A stretch of DNA of 64,000 bases from CAYQQR01 sp964420035 (GCA_964420035.1 CAYQQR010000005.1:46323-110322), one strand, 5' to 3'; positions 1 to 9,131 are shown, numbered from the stretch's first letter. Notes: generated by a model from the letters alone, not told the origin. Translations and numbers: made by a program.

Positions 1-1
1 T

Positions 2-349
2 GTCGTGGCCAGCTTCGATGAGAAATTCCTGAAAAAGGCAATGCAGGTAGTGGAAGAGAATATTGCCGATCCGACATTCGATGTAAAAGCCTTTGTTGAA
101 CACATGGGAATGAGCCGCTCTGTACTGTACAGGAAACTAAGGTCGGTCACGGACCAGTCTGCCAATGAATTTATCAACACGATCCGCCTGAAAAGAGCTG
201 CCCAGCTCTTATCCCAGAACAAACTTACCGTCTCTGAAGTCACCTACATGGTGGGCTTTAATGATCCTCAATACTTCAGCAAGTGTTTCAGTAAATTCTA
301 TAAAGTCAATCCCAGCCAGTATGCGAAACAATTCGCGGGATCACATTAA
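2..349 (+). CDS. C-terminal AraC-type DNA-binding domain of a hybrid two-component sensor (partial)
   Basis: The frame is open at the window edge, so only the last ~115 residues are present. They form a complete AraC/XylS helix-turn-helix pair: a first helix-turn-helix around SRSVLYRKL, the linker helix FINTIRLKRAAQLL, then the conserved VTYMVGFNDPQYFSKCFSKFY segment. The lead-in DEKFLKKAMQVVEENI is what normally joins the receiver domain to the AraC domain in Bacteroidota hybrid two-component systems. In that family a periplasmic sensor binds an oligosaccharide and the AraC domain activates the adjacent polysaccharide locus, which fits the operon starting 125 bp downstream. The GTG at 5 is probably an internal valine. 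A stand-alone AraC regulator cannot be excluded without the upstream sequence. Confidence 0.85.
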   Translation, partial: VVASFDEKFLKKAMQVVEENIADPTFDVKAFVEHMGMSRSVLYRKLRSVTDQSANEFINTIRLKRAAQLLSQNKLTVSEVTYMVGFNDPQYFSKCFSKFYKVNPSQYAKQFAGSH

Positions 350-473
350 ACCAAACCTGAAATCATTCAGATGGATTCATTCTCAAGGATGTTCATTTTT
401 ACTGTTTTTTGACACGGTCTTACACAAGAGGATCCCGCTTTAAATCTAAATTTAGTGGATTGAAATATGTACT

Positions 474-590
474 ATGGTAAAAGTTTCAAAGGATCCGGGT
501 AGAAAGAAATCCAGGTTTTACCTGATGGTCGAGATCATTATTTTTATCATATTGGTAGCATTTGGATTGTTTATGATCTACATTTTATGA
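474..590 (+). CDS. 38-residue single-pass membrane peptide, coupled to the next gene
   Basis: A short reading frame starts at ATG 474. It encodes a basic N-terminus (MVKVSKDPGRKKSRFY) followed by about 20 hydrophobic residues (MVEIIIFIILVAFGLFMIYI). The stop TGA shares the sequence ATGA with the start codon of the beta-helix gene at 587, a classic coupling overlap. The positive-inside layout predicts an N-in single membrane anchor. A weak -7-like box (TAAATTTA, 447-454, one mismatch to TAnnTTTG) lies just upstream. No family is recognised. It may be a leader that couples translation or a small membrane protein. The overlap and the clean hydrophobic helix argue that it is real. Confidence 0.55.
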   Translation: MVKVSKDPGRKKSRFYLMVEIIIFIILVAFGLFMIYIL

Positions 591-2500
591 AAAAAGCCGG
601 TTGTTTCATTATTTTCATTCTGTACGAACTCTTCTTTTTATTTTTCAGCCATTTTGATCTCCATGCCCAACTCAGTTACGAACAGGTCATAAGGCCAACC
701 GATCAGGATCTTCTGGCCGATGCTTCGGAATTTCCATTTTGGGAAAAGAAAACAAACTACACCAAAATCTATCATGTTGCAAGCGATCATCCTCAGGCCT
801 CGGATGATAACCCGGGAACGGCCGGTCTTCCTTTTAAAAGCATTTCCAAAGCAGCTTCCGTACTGATGCCTGGAGAAATGGTGATCATCCATCAAGGGAC
901 CTACCGTGAGACGATCCGGCCGGCACACGGTGGGTCAGGACCGGAAAAAATGATCCTGTACCAGGCAGCGGAAGGAGAAGAAGTAATCGTATCGGGCTCT
1001 GTAGTGTTGGATGATGGAACATGGGAACCGGGCGGGGGATGGCGCTATGGTCCGCATACCCCCTATTCAGAAAAATACGGTGGTGAAAAGGTCCCGGTTT
1101 ACCAGGTTGATCTTCCCGGTGATGCGTTCGGAGGCTATAATCCCTTCGGAATGGTCAACATGCTTCACGACCGATCCTATCTCCAGTACCAGAAGGTCAA
1201 CATGAAGCCGCATTTCAAAAGAAGGGGCATGGTTTTTCTTGACGGCCACCCGATAGAACAGGTTTTGAGTCCGGTGGAACTCGCTGAAAAAAGTGAGGGC
1301 GCCTTCTGGGTCGAGCATAACGGATTGCGTTTGCATGTGCGTTTTCCCGACACCACCGGTCCCGAAGACTTCGCGGTGGAAGTCACCGCTAAAGAGCAGC
1401 TGTTTGTCCCGGAGGAATACGGACTGGGCTACATAAAGATCAAGGGGATCAGATTTCGGCAATGCGGAAACGGGTTTCCTGTTCCGCAGCGGGGTATGGT
1501 TTCTTCAAACCGGGGACATCATTGGATCATTGAGGATTGTGTCATTGAATGGGCCAACGCCCTGGGTATGGATCTGGGCAATGAAATGTGGCATACCCAC
1601 TGGCAGCCCGGGGTGGGTCATCATATTGCGCGCCGAAACATCATTCGCCATTGCGGAATTGCAGGATTGGAAGCCCTCAGGGCACCCGGACTGCTGATAG
1701 AAGACAATCTCTTTGAAGATATCGGGTGGCAGGATGCCGAACATGCCTGGGAATCAGGGGGCATTAAACTGCACCTGGCAAAGAACTGCCTTATCAGAAG
1801 AAACCTGTTCAGAAAGATACATCATGCCCCGGGCATATGGCTCGATTACCGGGCCAACCAAAATTGCAGGATCTGCTATAATGTATTTACGGATATCACC
1901 ACGGCACGGGGAGCCATTTATATAGAAGTAAGCAGGAACCATTGCCGGGTAGATCACAATATCTTCCATAAGTTACGAAGCCAATACTGGATTTCAGGAG
2001 ATTACGGGGCCGGGGGGAGTGCATTTTATACCGATGGTTCTGACAGCATAGACTTTGAATATAACCTGGTACTTGATATTGAAAATACGGGTTACGGATC
2101 TTATCTGAATGCAGAAAGGATCATCGGTACGCGGGGTGGGTTAACCCGGTATCACCGGGTGTCCCGTAATATATTCATTGATTGCAGGAAACACGCCATC
2201 GAGTTCCCCAATCCCTATAATTATTCAGATTATAACCTTTTCAGCCAGGTCAGGCCCGGTTACCTGAAAATGACCAACCCGGCCCCTCCCTTGTTACTCG
2301 ACCTGGAAGCATGGCAGAAAGCTTTCGGTTGGGAAGATCATGGAGCCGTGATCGACATTGAGGCCGGTCTGGACAGTGAATCCCTGCTTTTCGATCTCAG
2401 GGTGAAAACAGATCCTTTGCCGGATATTCTAGCCGGCCCGTTCACTGAACTGAAGACGATGCAACAGGTTCACCTGGACCCGCGGCAATTATCCCCATAG
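587..2500 (+). CDS. Secreted right-handed parallel beta-helix carbohydrate-active enzyme
   Basis: The 637-residue protein has a signal peptide ending near DLHAQ. Around residues 65-125 it carries the entry segment typical of beta-helix enzymes (DNPGTAGLPFKSISKAA, then PGEMVIIHQGTYRE, then a VIVSGS turn). Residues ~300-560 contain repeated short strands of the type IIEDCVIEWA, ARRNIIRHC, LLIEDNLFEDI and CLIRRNLFRKI, which are parallel beta-helix coils. Such proteins are polysaccharide lyases or GH141-like glycosidases acting in the periplasm or outside the cell. The catalytic residues cannot be assigned by eye. It is the first enzyme of the plus-strand operon and lies 10 bp before the toroid lipoprotein. 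Assignment to a specific PL or GH family is uncertain. Confidence 0.75.
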   Translation: MKKAGCFIIFILYELFFLFFSHFDLHAQLSYEQVIRPTDQDLLADASEFPFWEKKTNYTKIYHVASDHPQASDDNPGTAGLPFKSISKAASVLMPGEMVIIHQGTYRETIRPAHGGSGPEKMILYQAAEGEEVIVSGSVVLDDGTWEPGGGWRYGPHTPYSEKYGGEKVPVYQVDLPGDAFGGYNPFGMVNMLHDRSYLQYQKVNMKPHFKRRGMVFLDGHPIEQVLSPVELAEKSEGAFWVEHNGLRLHVRFPDTTGPEDFAVEVTAKEQLFVPEEYGLGYIKIKGIRFRQCGNGFPVPQRGMVSSNRGHHWIIEDCVIEWANALGMDLGNEMWHTHWQPGVGHHIARRNIIRHCGIAGLEALRAPGLLIEDNLFEDIGWQDAEHAWESGGIKLHLAKNCLIRRNLFRKIHHAPGIWLDYRANQNCRICYNVFTDITTARGAIYIEVSRNHCRVDHNIFHKLRSQYWISGDYGAGGSAFYTDGSDSIDFEYNLVLDIENTGYGSYLNAERIIGTRGGLTRYHRVSRNIFIDCRKHAIEFPNPYNYSDYNLFSQVRPGYLKMTNPAPPLLLDLEAWQKAFGWEDHGAVIDIEAGLDSESLLFDLRVKTDPLPDILAGPFTELKTMQQVHLDPRQLSP

Positions 2501-2510
2501 ACAATTTTCA

Positions 2511-4724
2511 ATGAAGTACCTGGCCGGATATATCATTTTGGGATTGTTCCTTACGGGTTGTTCCCGCGGACAAACCGCTGAAGATGCTTTCAGGGAGCGC
2601 ACCCGCATCCTGATCGATTATGCAGCCGATATTTACAGACCTCCCAAACCCAACTATTCCGATCCTGAAAAGGTTTACTGGCCGAAAACCATTGCCAGGC
2701 TGCACAAATATGGGATCGATGATTCACTGGCCAACCATTACCTGGAAATGCCAGAATTTACAGGAAAAAGTCCGTTTCACTTTATTTTAGTGGGAATGGC
2801 CCGAATCATGCCTGCATACAGCGATGCTCCTGCACTGAAACAAAATCAGCTGACCTACCTGGACCGCATTATGGAGCGAAGGGACAGTTACAATCCCTGG
2901 ACTGCCGAGGGAACGGAAAATCACATCAACATGAGCCGGGCCAGCGGATACATTTTTGCCGAGATCATGGAGGATTACCCCGACCGTTATCCAGAGGCTA
3001 CCCGGTTAAAGAATAAAATGAAGGAATGGATCACTTATTATTCGAAAAGAATATACCAGGTTGGTACGGGAGAGTTTAATGCCAGTACATACGGGGCTTT
3101 CAATATTATTCCATGGCTCAACCTTTATGATTTTGCCCGCGATCCCGAAATCAGGCTCATGGCCCGGGCCGTACTCGATTATTATGCGGCCGAACTCGCC
3201 CTGCATTATACTCAGGGTATGACCGGAAGTGCCGAATCCCGCGGAGCACCGTCAAATACATGCGTGCACCATGAGACCGAATACATAGCCTGGTTGTGGT
3301 TCGGAGATGTACCCCGGGACATGCGTAAAACACTCGAAAAAGATCCCGGGTATAAACCTCCCCTGCAGTCGGTTCATGCCGCCACAAGCAGTTACCGGCC
3401 GCCTGCACCTGCCCGGACACTTGCGGTGAAAAGGATCCGGGAACCCGAATATTACAGAAATTCCAAACCTTCCTATCTCCTGGCCGAGCCTTCTTATATC
3501 AAGCATGTTTTTTATATCGACAGCCTGTATACTCTGGGATCGGCCTTTTATCCTTATGGGGCATTTATGTCGTCGGCATGGAAAAATACAACCTGGAAAC
3601 TGGTGTCCAGGGTTGATCCCGAAGCCAGGGACGATCCACAAATGGTTACGGGAGGCGGAATGTTCTATCCCGACCGGAGCGGTAAGATCAGAAACCCATG
3701 GCACCAGGTAGCACAATACAGGAATGTACTGATCCAAATGAACAAGACCCCCGGTAATGCAAGGGAGCTCCTGGAAGAGATAAAACGCATCACCGACCAA
3801 TGGAGGCAGGAATGGAGGAGGGATTTTATCGAAAGGTTCTCGGCAACCGATGATAAGATCGTTCAGGTCGGTAATCCGGTGAAGTTCCAGGAAGGCGGAA
3901 TAAGCGGGGATGAAGGCAATGGCTGTTACATCAGTTTTCCTGATGATGTTGCTTATTCTCAGATCAGGGGGCAAGTCTTCTTTATAAAACTGGATCATAG
4001 TTATCTGGCCGTACGCTCCATATCCGGCGACCGGCCCGCTCTGAAAGATGAGAACCTGATCGTCGACCAGGCTCCTGTTGGCGCATTAACCGGACTGATC
4101 CTCGAAGTGCATCCTGCAGACGAGTTTGATGATTTTGACAGCTTTCAACAATCCTATTCTAACAGGACCAAACTCGACCGCACCGGTCTTACGGAGAAAG
4201 ACGAAATCATATATACTACCATGTCCGGAGACCGGATCACCATGAGGTACCGGGAAGAAGGAAGTTTCACCGAGCCCTTGTATGATTGGGGTTACGGACC
4301 CGATACCGCTATGGTTATCCCCGGGGCGCCTCCCTTCAGGCAACCAGAATGGCACTCGGGAAAAGGTTATGGGCGGCTTGCTCAATGGTGGGTCAATGAA
4401 CAGTATATCGATCTGCAGGAAAAATGGCCGGTCTATTGTGGTCCCCAATTAAAACTCAGTGACTCTGTCCTGGTTTTGGGCAATGGGGGAACAGAGGAGT
4501 ACCGGGTTGATTATTCAGGTGAATTGCCCGTGTTCATGGATGGAGATCTTGGAAATCGGAAGGTTCTTGAAGGAATAAATGAAGAATGTATTATATTTAT
4601 GATCCTTAGTCGGACATGTTTTTTATCGATCCTACACATTCAATATGAACAGACTGATCATTCTAAGCGGCATATTCCTTATGCTTGCCTCATGTACCCC
4701 GGACCGTTACCAGGAAGACTTTGA
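2511..4724 (+). CDS. Lipoprotein with alpha/alpha-toroid plus beta-sandwich layout, lyase-like, family not recognised
   Basis: The N-terminus is a lipoprotein signal with Cys17 (FLTGCSRG). Residues ~25-400 are helical with conserved-looking blocks (NPWTAEGTENHINMSR, FNASTYGAFNIIPWLNLYDFA, AESRGAPSNTCVHHETEY) reminiscent of the (alpha/alpha) toroid of heparinase- and alginate-lyase-type polysaccharide lyases. Residues ~450-690 look like a beta-sandwich (GQVFFIKLDHSYLAVRSI). I do not recognise the family, so the substrate is unknown; a lyase or toroid glycosidase role is inferred. The last ~50 residues, after VLEGINEE, look unlike the rest and overlap the next lipoprotein gene by 80 bp. The true end may therefore lie near 4575, with a small indel extending the frame. 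It is the third gene of the operon that starts at 474. Confidence 0.7.
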   Translation: MKYLAGYIILGLFLTGCSRGQTAEDAFRERTRILIDYAADIYRPPKPNYSDPEKVYWPKTIARLHKYGIDDSLANHYLEMPEFTGKSPFHFILVGMARIMPAYSDAPALKQNQLTYLDRIMERRDSYNPWTAEGTENHINMSRASGYIFAEIMEDYPDRYPEATRLKNKMKEWITYYSKRIYQVGTGEFNASTYGAFNIIPWLNLYDFARDPEIRLMARAVLDYYAAELALHYTQGMTGSAESRGAPSNTCVHHETEYIAWLWFGDVPRDMRKTLEKDPGYKPPLQSVHAATSSYRPPAPARTLAVKRIREPEYYRNSKPSYLLAEPSYIKHVFYIDSLYTLGSAFYPYGAFMSSAWKNTTWKLVSRVDPEARDDPQMVTGGGMFYPDRSGKIRNPWHQVAQYRNVLIQMNKTPGNARELLEEIKRITDQWRQEWRRDFIERFSATDDKIVQVGNPVKFQEGGISGDEGNGCYISFPDDVAYSQIRGQVFFIKLDHSYLAVRSISGDRPALKDENLIVDQAPVGALTGLILEVHPADEFDDFDSFQQSYSNRTKLDRTGLTEKDEIIYTTMSGDRITMRYREEGSFTEPLYDWGYGPDTAMVIPGAPPFRQPEWHSGKGYGRLAQWWVNEQYIDLQEKWPVYCGPQLKLSDSVLVLGNGGTEEYRVDYSGELPVFMDGDLGNRKVLEGINEECIIFMILSRTCFLSILHIQYEQTDHSKRHIPYACLMYPGPLPGRL

Positions 4725-5355
4725 AAACGATCATGCCCTTGAAGGATTTGAGTTCAGCGATCCCGGCGCGTGGCAGATTGTGCAAAAAGGCAAACCGGGG
4801 TCTGCCCTGGAATTTACAGGAAAGGGGAACTACCAGCCTCCGGTCCGGTCTCCCCATATCATTGGAATGATTGCTGATCACCGCTTCGGTTCCTTTATGC
4901 TGGATGTCGACCTGCTTCAGACCGGCAGGGAATACGGTCACCGTGACATGTGCATATACTTTGGGATACAGGATTCCACCCGTTTTTATTATGTACACCT
5001 GGCCTCCAGGCCGGATGATCATGCACACAATATCTTTATCGTTGACGGCGCTCCCAGGACCAAAATTGCAGGAGATATCGCCGAGGGTATTGATTGGGGC
5101 GAAGAACTCTGGCACCATATCCGGTTGATCCGGGATCTGGAAACCGGTAAAATAGAAGTCTATTTTGATAATATGAAAGAAGCGATCATGTCAGCGGATC
5201 ATAAGGCATTTCAGAAAGGCTATATTGGTTTCGGATCCTTTGATGATTCGGGTATCATTGATAACATAAGGATCCAGGGAGAAATATTTCCATCGGAAAA
5301 ACCCGGTTTGTTCACTGATAAAACCATGAATACTAACCAAAAACAAGGACTATGA
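4645..5355 (+). CDS. ConA-like (LamG/DUF1080-type) surface lipoprotein
   Basis: The 236-residue lipoprotein has its lipobox at LASC (Cys17). The mature part reads as one concanavalin-A-like jelly roll: an opening YQEDFEND strand, FGSFMLDVDLLQTG, MCIYFGIQDSTRFYYVHLAS, ELWHHIRLIRDLETGKIEVYFDN, and a closing GYIGFGSFDDSGIIDNIRI. This layout is shared by LamG-like binding domains and by the DUF1080 family, some of which cleave 3-keto-glycosides. Its TGA overlaps the ATG of the Gfo/Idh/MocA gene (ATGA at 5352), so the two are translationally coupled. That pairing favours a role alongside sugar oxidation. Binding-only function is equally possible from sequence alone. Confidence 0.65.
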   Translation: MNRLIILSGIFLMLASCTPDRYQEDFENDHALEGFEFSDPGAWQIVQKGKPGSALEFTGKGNYQPPVRSPHIIGMIADHRFGSFMLDVDLLQTGREYGHRDMCIYFGIQDSTRFYYVHLASRPDDHAHNIFIVDGAPRTKIAGDIAEGIDWGEELWHHIRLIRDLETGKIEVYFDNMKEAIMSADHKAFQKGYIGFGSFDDSGIIDNIRIQGEIFPSEKPGLFTDKTMNTNQKQGL

Positions 5356-6833
5356 AAAATGAAGATAGGAAAGATTCAAAAGGGATTTCCCGCCGTTCAT
5401 TCATTGCCACAACCGCGGCGGCTACCGCGGGCCTGACCATCGTGCCCAGTAAGGCCGTGGCCGGACTGGGCCACCAGGCGCCCAGCGATACCCTGAATAT
5501 TGCCGGCATCGGTGTAGGAGGAATGGGACGTACCAACCTCAGAAATGTCAACACGGAAAACATTGTGGCCCTGTGCGATGTGGATTGGGACTATGCACAG
5601 AAGTGTTTCAATGATTATCCCGATGCGAAAAAATACTACGATTACCGTAAAATGTTCGACGAGATGGCCAATGATATCGACGCGGTCATCATCGCCGGAC
5701 CGGACCACACCCATGGCATCCAGGCCGTGCATGCCATGAAGCTGGGCAAGCATGTTTATGTCCAGAAACCCCTGACCCACTCGGTTTATGAATCCAGGGT
5801 ATTGCGGCAGGTAGCCGAGGAAACCGGTGTGGCCACCCAGATGGGGAACCAGGGGAACTCCGGAGAAGGGATCCGGCTGGCCTGTGAATGGATATGGGCC
5901 GGAGAAATAGGAGAAGTGACCGGGGCACATGCCTGGACCAACCGTCCGATCTGGCCGCAGGGACTGGAACGTCCTGCAGAGACGCCTTCCGTTCCACCCA
6001 CACTTGCCTGGGACCTTTTCATAGGACCGGCTCCATGGAGACCCTATCATCCTGCCTACACACCCTGGAACTGGAGAGCCTGGTGGGATTACGGGACCGG
6101 TGCCTTGGGCGACATGGGGTGCCACATTATCGATCCTGTGTTCAAGGCGCTCCACCTGGGTCATCCTGACATGGTTGAAGGATCCTCAACACAGGTCAAT
6201 ACCGAAAGCGCTCCCATTGCAGAAAAGGTCACCTATCATTTTCCGGAGCGTGAAAAATATAGCAAGGTTAAAATGCCTGCCTTGAAATTTACCTGGTATG
6301 ACGGCGGTTTACTGCCCGACCGTCCGGAAGGTATTGAGCCCGGTAAGAGACTGGGCGATGGCGGAGGCGGAGCCATGTTCGTGGGAACTAAAGGTACAAT
6401 GATCTGCAGCACCTATGCCCGCAGTCCTTATATCATCGGCAGGGAGAATGATCCTCCTTCCGTTCCCAAGGAACTCAGGCGGGTGAGCCTGAGTCACGAG
6501 ATGGACTGGATCCGTGCATGCAAGGAATCCAGGGAGAACAGGACGGAGGCCAGTTCCTGGTTCGGTTATTCGGGTCCGCTGAACGAAGTGGTGGTCATGG
6601 GTAACCTGGCGGTCAGGCTCCAGGATCTGAAGAAGAAACTGAAATGGGACGGGGAAAACATGAAGATCACCAACATCGGGGACGATGAAGAGATCCGTGT
6701 GGTGACCTCCGACAAGTTCAAGGTGGTGGACGGTGATCCCAAGTTTATGACCGACTATGCTACCATCAATGCCAAGCAGGCTGCAGAGGAATACATTAAA
6801 CACACCTACCGTAAAGGATGGTCCCTAATGTAA
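5352..6833 (+). CDS. Exported Gfo/Idh/MocA-family NAD(P)-dependent sugar oxidoreductase
   Basis: The 493-residue protein starts with a twin-arginine-like signal (SRRSFIAT followed by an Ala-rich hydrophobic run). A Rossmann fold follows, with nucleotide loop GIGVGGMGRTN, the strand IVALCDVD, and the family's KP motif in the form YVQKPLTHS, with Gln where Glu is usual. The C-terminal domain holds the substrate side (GTGALGDMGCHIIDPVF). Members oxidise or epimerise sugars; exported versions in Bacteroidota act on glycosides in the periplasm with tightly bound cofactor. It overlaps the upstream ConA lipoprotein by 4 bp and the downstream GH42-like gene by 16 bp, so it sits in the middle of a coupled operon. 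Exact substrate unknown. Confidence 0.88.
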   Translation: MKNEDRKDSKGISRRSFIATTAAATAGLTIVPSKAVAGLGHQAPSDTLNIAGIGVGGMGRTNLRNVNTENIVALCDVDWDYAQKCFNDYPDAKKYYDYRKMFDEMANDIDAVIIAGPDHTHGIQAVHAMKLGKHVYVQKPLTHSVYESRVLRQVAEETGVATQMGNQGNSGEGIRLACEWIWAGEIGEVTGAHAWTNRPIWPQGLERPAETPSVPPTLAWDLFIGPAPWRPYHPAYTPWNWRAWWDYGTGALGDMGCHIIDPVFKALHLGHPDMVEGSSTQVNTESAPIAEKVTYHFPEREKYSKVKMPALKFTWYDGGLLPDRPEGIEPGKRLGDGGGGAMFVGTKGTMICSTYARSPYIIGRENDPPSVPKELRRVSLSHEMDWIRACKESRENRTEASSWFGYSGPLNEVVVMGNLAVRLQDLKKKLKWDGENMKITNIGDDEEIRVVTSDKFKVVDGDPKFMTDYATINAKQAAEEYIKHTYRKGWSLM

Positions 6834-9112
6834 TCCGTATCTGTCTTTTATTACTGCTTTTCACGTTTTGCACTAAGGACTCCTCCCTCGATAACCAGTA
6901 CGATCTATCGGGAAGCTGGTATCCAGGGGGGGAGGATCCTTATTTGCTTGGGGCCTATTTGGACCTTAATTGCAGCCCGATGCAGGAAAAACTGCGCAAT
7001 ATCCGGCCTTTCCCTGTGAGCGTGGTCTATTATCAGCAGCAGACAGACAACCTGGATTCCATAAGGAAGGAATTCAGGACCATTCGTTCCCTTGGATTTA
7101 CAGGTCTGAAGCAGATCCAGCTGGTCCACCCGGGTAATCCGGAAAATTTCAGGCAACAGGTTTTTCACATGGCCCTGGATGAAGGCCTTTCTCCATGGTA
7201 TTACGGAAAAGGAGGATGGGATGCCATAACCGACGACTTACTCGATTCCCTCGGGATAGAGCAAAACTATACTCCCGGCAACCGTCAAATCATCCAGGAG
7301 GATCCCCGGATGATGGAATACCAGCAAAACCTGATGCGACGAAGAATTGAAAGGCTTCCTTACAAGCCTTCGAGGCCAAAAGGAATGGGGGAACCCGGAA
7401 GAAATTCACCTTACCTGCCGGAAAGACTCATACCTCATTTTGCTCTTTGGTTAAAAGAGCATTATGGCAGCCTTGATACTCTAAAAGCCGCCTGGAATGC
7501 CGGTTTTACGGGTGATCTGGATATCAGTTCCTTTTTGGAGGCTGCAGCGGAAATGAAAGCCCTGTACGAAGATGAATACGGTTTCCGATGGGGTAAAAAA
7601 AGCTGGGATTTCAGACGTGTCCGGGATGCCATGCGCTTTCAGGCCGACCTGGTCGTGGATCATTACTGGGAGACCATGAAAATGTTTACCGAATGGGATC
7701 CCATAGAACCCGAACGAACAGGCGGCCACCAGCTTTTCGAAAACCAGGCAATCAACGGATGGGACCTTGAAGGACAGGCCAAAGCGGCTGCCATTGGCGG
7801 GAGCTTTTATTCATCCATTCACCTAACCCATCATTTTTTCCTGGTCGAGGGGGAGTATCTCAGACCGGTTTATATGCAGGCACGTACCATTGCCGATATG
7901 TTTAAAGGCGGCTGGGCTGCTACCTGGGAGTCTACCGGCGGACCGACCCAATGGAGCGGCATGCATAACCTTACGGTGGATTCAGGACTCATCACCCAGC
8001 TGGCTCTTTCATACATCGCTGCAGGATTGAAAGGTATTGGAATCTGGACCTGGAATTCAAGGGGCGAGGGATGGGAAGCCGGGGAATATGCCCTGACCGA
8101 CATACAGGGGAAACCCTCCGGACGGGCTGAAGCCCTGGGCCTGATCTCCGCGCGTCTCCAGGAACAACGTTTCGAACTGTGGGAAAGCTTTGACGAACCC
8201 CTTGTGGGGATACTTTATTCATGGGAAAATGAAGCGATACTGGGCCGTTTATCCATGGGAAGTTATCCCTTGTCCACTCCGGTATATCATACCGACCGGG
8301 ACCGCCGGTTCCGCCAGTACCACAGTCAGGCCAGGATCGGCATTTCCAGGGCCCTGATGAATGCACAGATCCCTTTTGAATATGTGACTGAACGGGATCT
8401 GGCTTACGGACTGGCCCAACGTTATCCTGTGATCTATTTACCCTATATGCTGGCCATGAAAGAAGAAACCCTGGATCTGCTTAAAGAATATGTTGCACAG
8501 GGAGGCAGGCTGGTGGCCGATTTTCCGCTATATATGCTGGATACCTTTGGAAAACTGAATAAGCAAAAGATGGGTTCAGATTTTGAACAATTGTTCGGCT
8601 TCCAAACAGCCGATTATTTTCATACGGGCAACGCACCCAAAAGCCTGGAGGGACTGAGCCTGGATTCACAATTCGGGAAAATTAAACTCAGTCATGCACG
8701 GGTAATCAGAAGCTTCAATGACGGCAGTCCGGCTATCCTGTCTTCTTCTTTCGGGGAAGGGCAAACCCTGGTTTTTAATTTTGAAGCCGGAAGGTCCGTG
8801 TTCCAACCCGGAAGGTCCGACTGGGAATCATTGATCTGCCGGTACCTCCTGGGCGATTACCGTCCTCCTTTTGAAGTCGAATCTCATGGTAATGTAATGG
8901 TTTACCGGCGGTCCTCACCTGCAGCCGATCATTATTTTATAATTAACGAAGGGCAACAGACAGAAGTAAAGCTTTTTTCCGATGTCCTGCATTACCTGAA
9001 AGCCAGGGATATCATTCGGGATCAGACCATACCGGTTGACAAGGGTCGTATACGCGTACAGGTACCCGGGCATTCGGGAAGCTGGATCCGTGTGACCAAA
9101 GAAGACCGGTAA
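6818..9112 (+). CDS. GH42-like beta-galactosidase-type glycoside hydrolase, exported lipoprotein
   Basis: The 764-residue protein begins with a short hydrophobic lipoprotein signal (LLLLFTFC, Cys18). Residues ~45-480 form a TIM-barrel-like region with GLKQIQLVHPG, WLKEHYGSLDTLKAAWNAGF, WESTGGPTQWSG and GIGIWTWNSRGEGWEAGEYAL. A flavodoxin-like segment follows (YHSQARIGISRALMNAQIPFEYVTERDL, VIYLPYMLAMKEETLDLLKEYV, GGRLVADFPLY), the hallmark of the GH42 trimerisation domain. GH42 enzymes cleave beta-galactosides and some beta-fucosides. The catalytic glutamates cannot be fixed by eye. The ATG lies 16 bp inside the end of the preceding oxidoreductase gene, and the gene is the last of the first plus-strand operon. 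It meets the DUF362 gene convergently with only 19 bp between. Confidence 0.72.
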   Translation: MVPNVIRICLLLLLFTFCTKDSSLDNQYDLSGSWYPGGEDPYLLGAYLDLNCSPMQEKLRNIRPFPVSVVYYQQQTDNLDSIRKEFRTIRSLGFTGLKQIQLVHPGNPENFRQQVFHMALDEGLSPWYYGKGGWDAITDDLLDSLGIEQNYTPGNRQIIQEDPRMMEYQQNLMRRRIERLPYKPSRPKGMGEPGRNSPYLPERLIPHFALWLKEHYGSLDTLKAAWNAGFTGDLDISSFLEAAAEMKALYEDEYGFRWGKKSWDFRRVRDAMRFQADLVVDHYWETMKMFTEWDPIEPERTGGHQLFENQAINGWDLEGQAKAAAIGGSFYSSIHLTHHFFLVEGEYLRPVYMQARTIADMFKGGWAATWESTGGPTQWSGMHNLTVDSGLITQLALSYIAAGLKGIGIWTWNSRGEGWEAGEYALTDIQGKPSGRAEALGLISARLQEQRFELWESFDEPLVGILYSWENEAILGRLSMGSYPLSTPVYHTDRDRRFRQYHSQARIGISRALMNAQIPFEYVTERDLAYGLAQRYPVIYLPYMLAMKEETLDLLKEYVAQGGRLVADFPLYMLDTFGKLNKQKMGSDFEQLFGFQTADYFHTGNAPKSLEGLSLDSQFGKIKLSHARVIRSFNDGSPAILSSSFGEGQTLVFNFEAGRSVFQPGRSDWESLICRYLLGDYRPPFEVESHGNVMVYRRSSPAADHYFIINEGQQTEVKLFSDVLHYLKARDIIRDQTIPVDKGRIRVQVPGHSGSWIRVTKEDR

Positions 9113-9131
9113 AGTACTTTCCGGCTTTTTC

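Noticed and set aside
3252..3998. A 248-residue minus-strand frame
   Set aside because: Antisense to the toroid lipoprotein; composition rich in Pro, Arg and Ile without domain signals.
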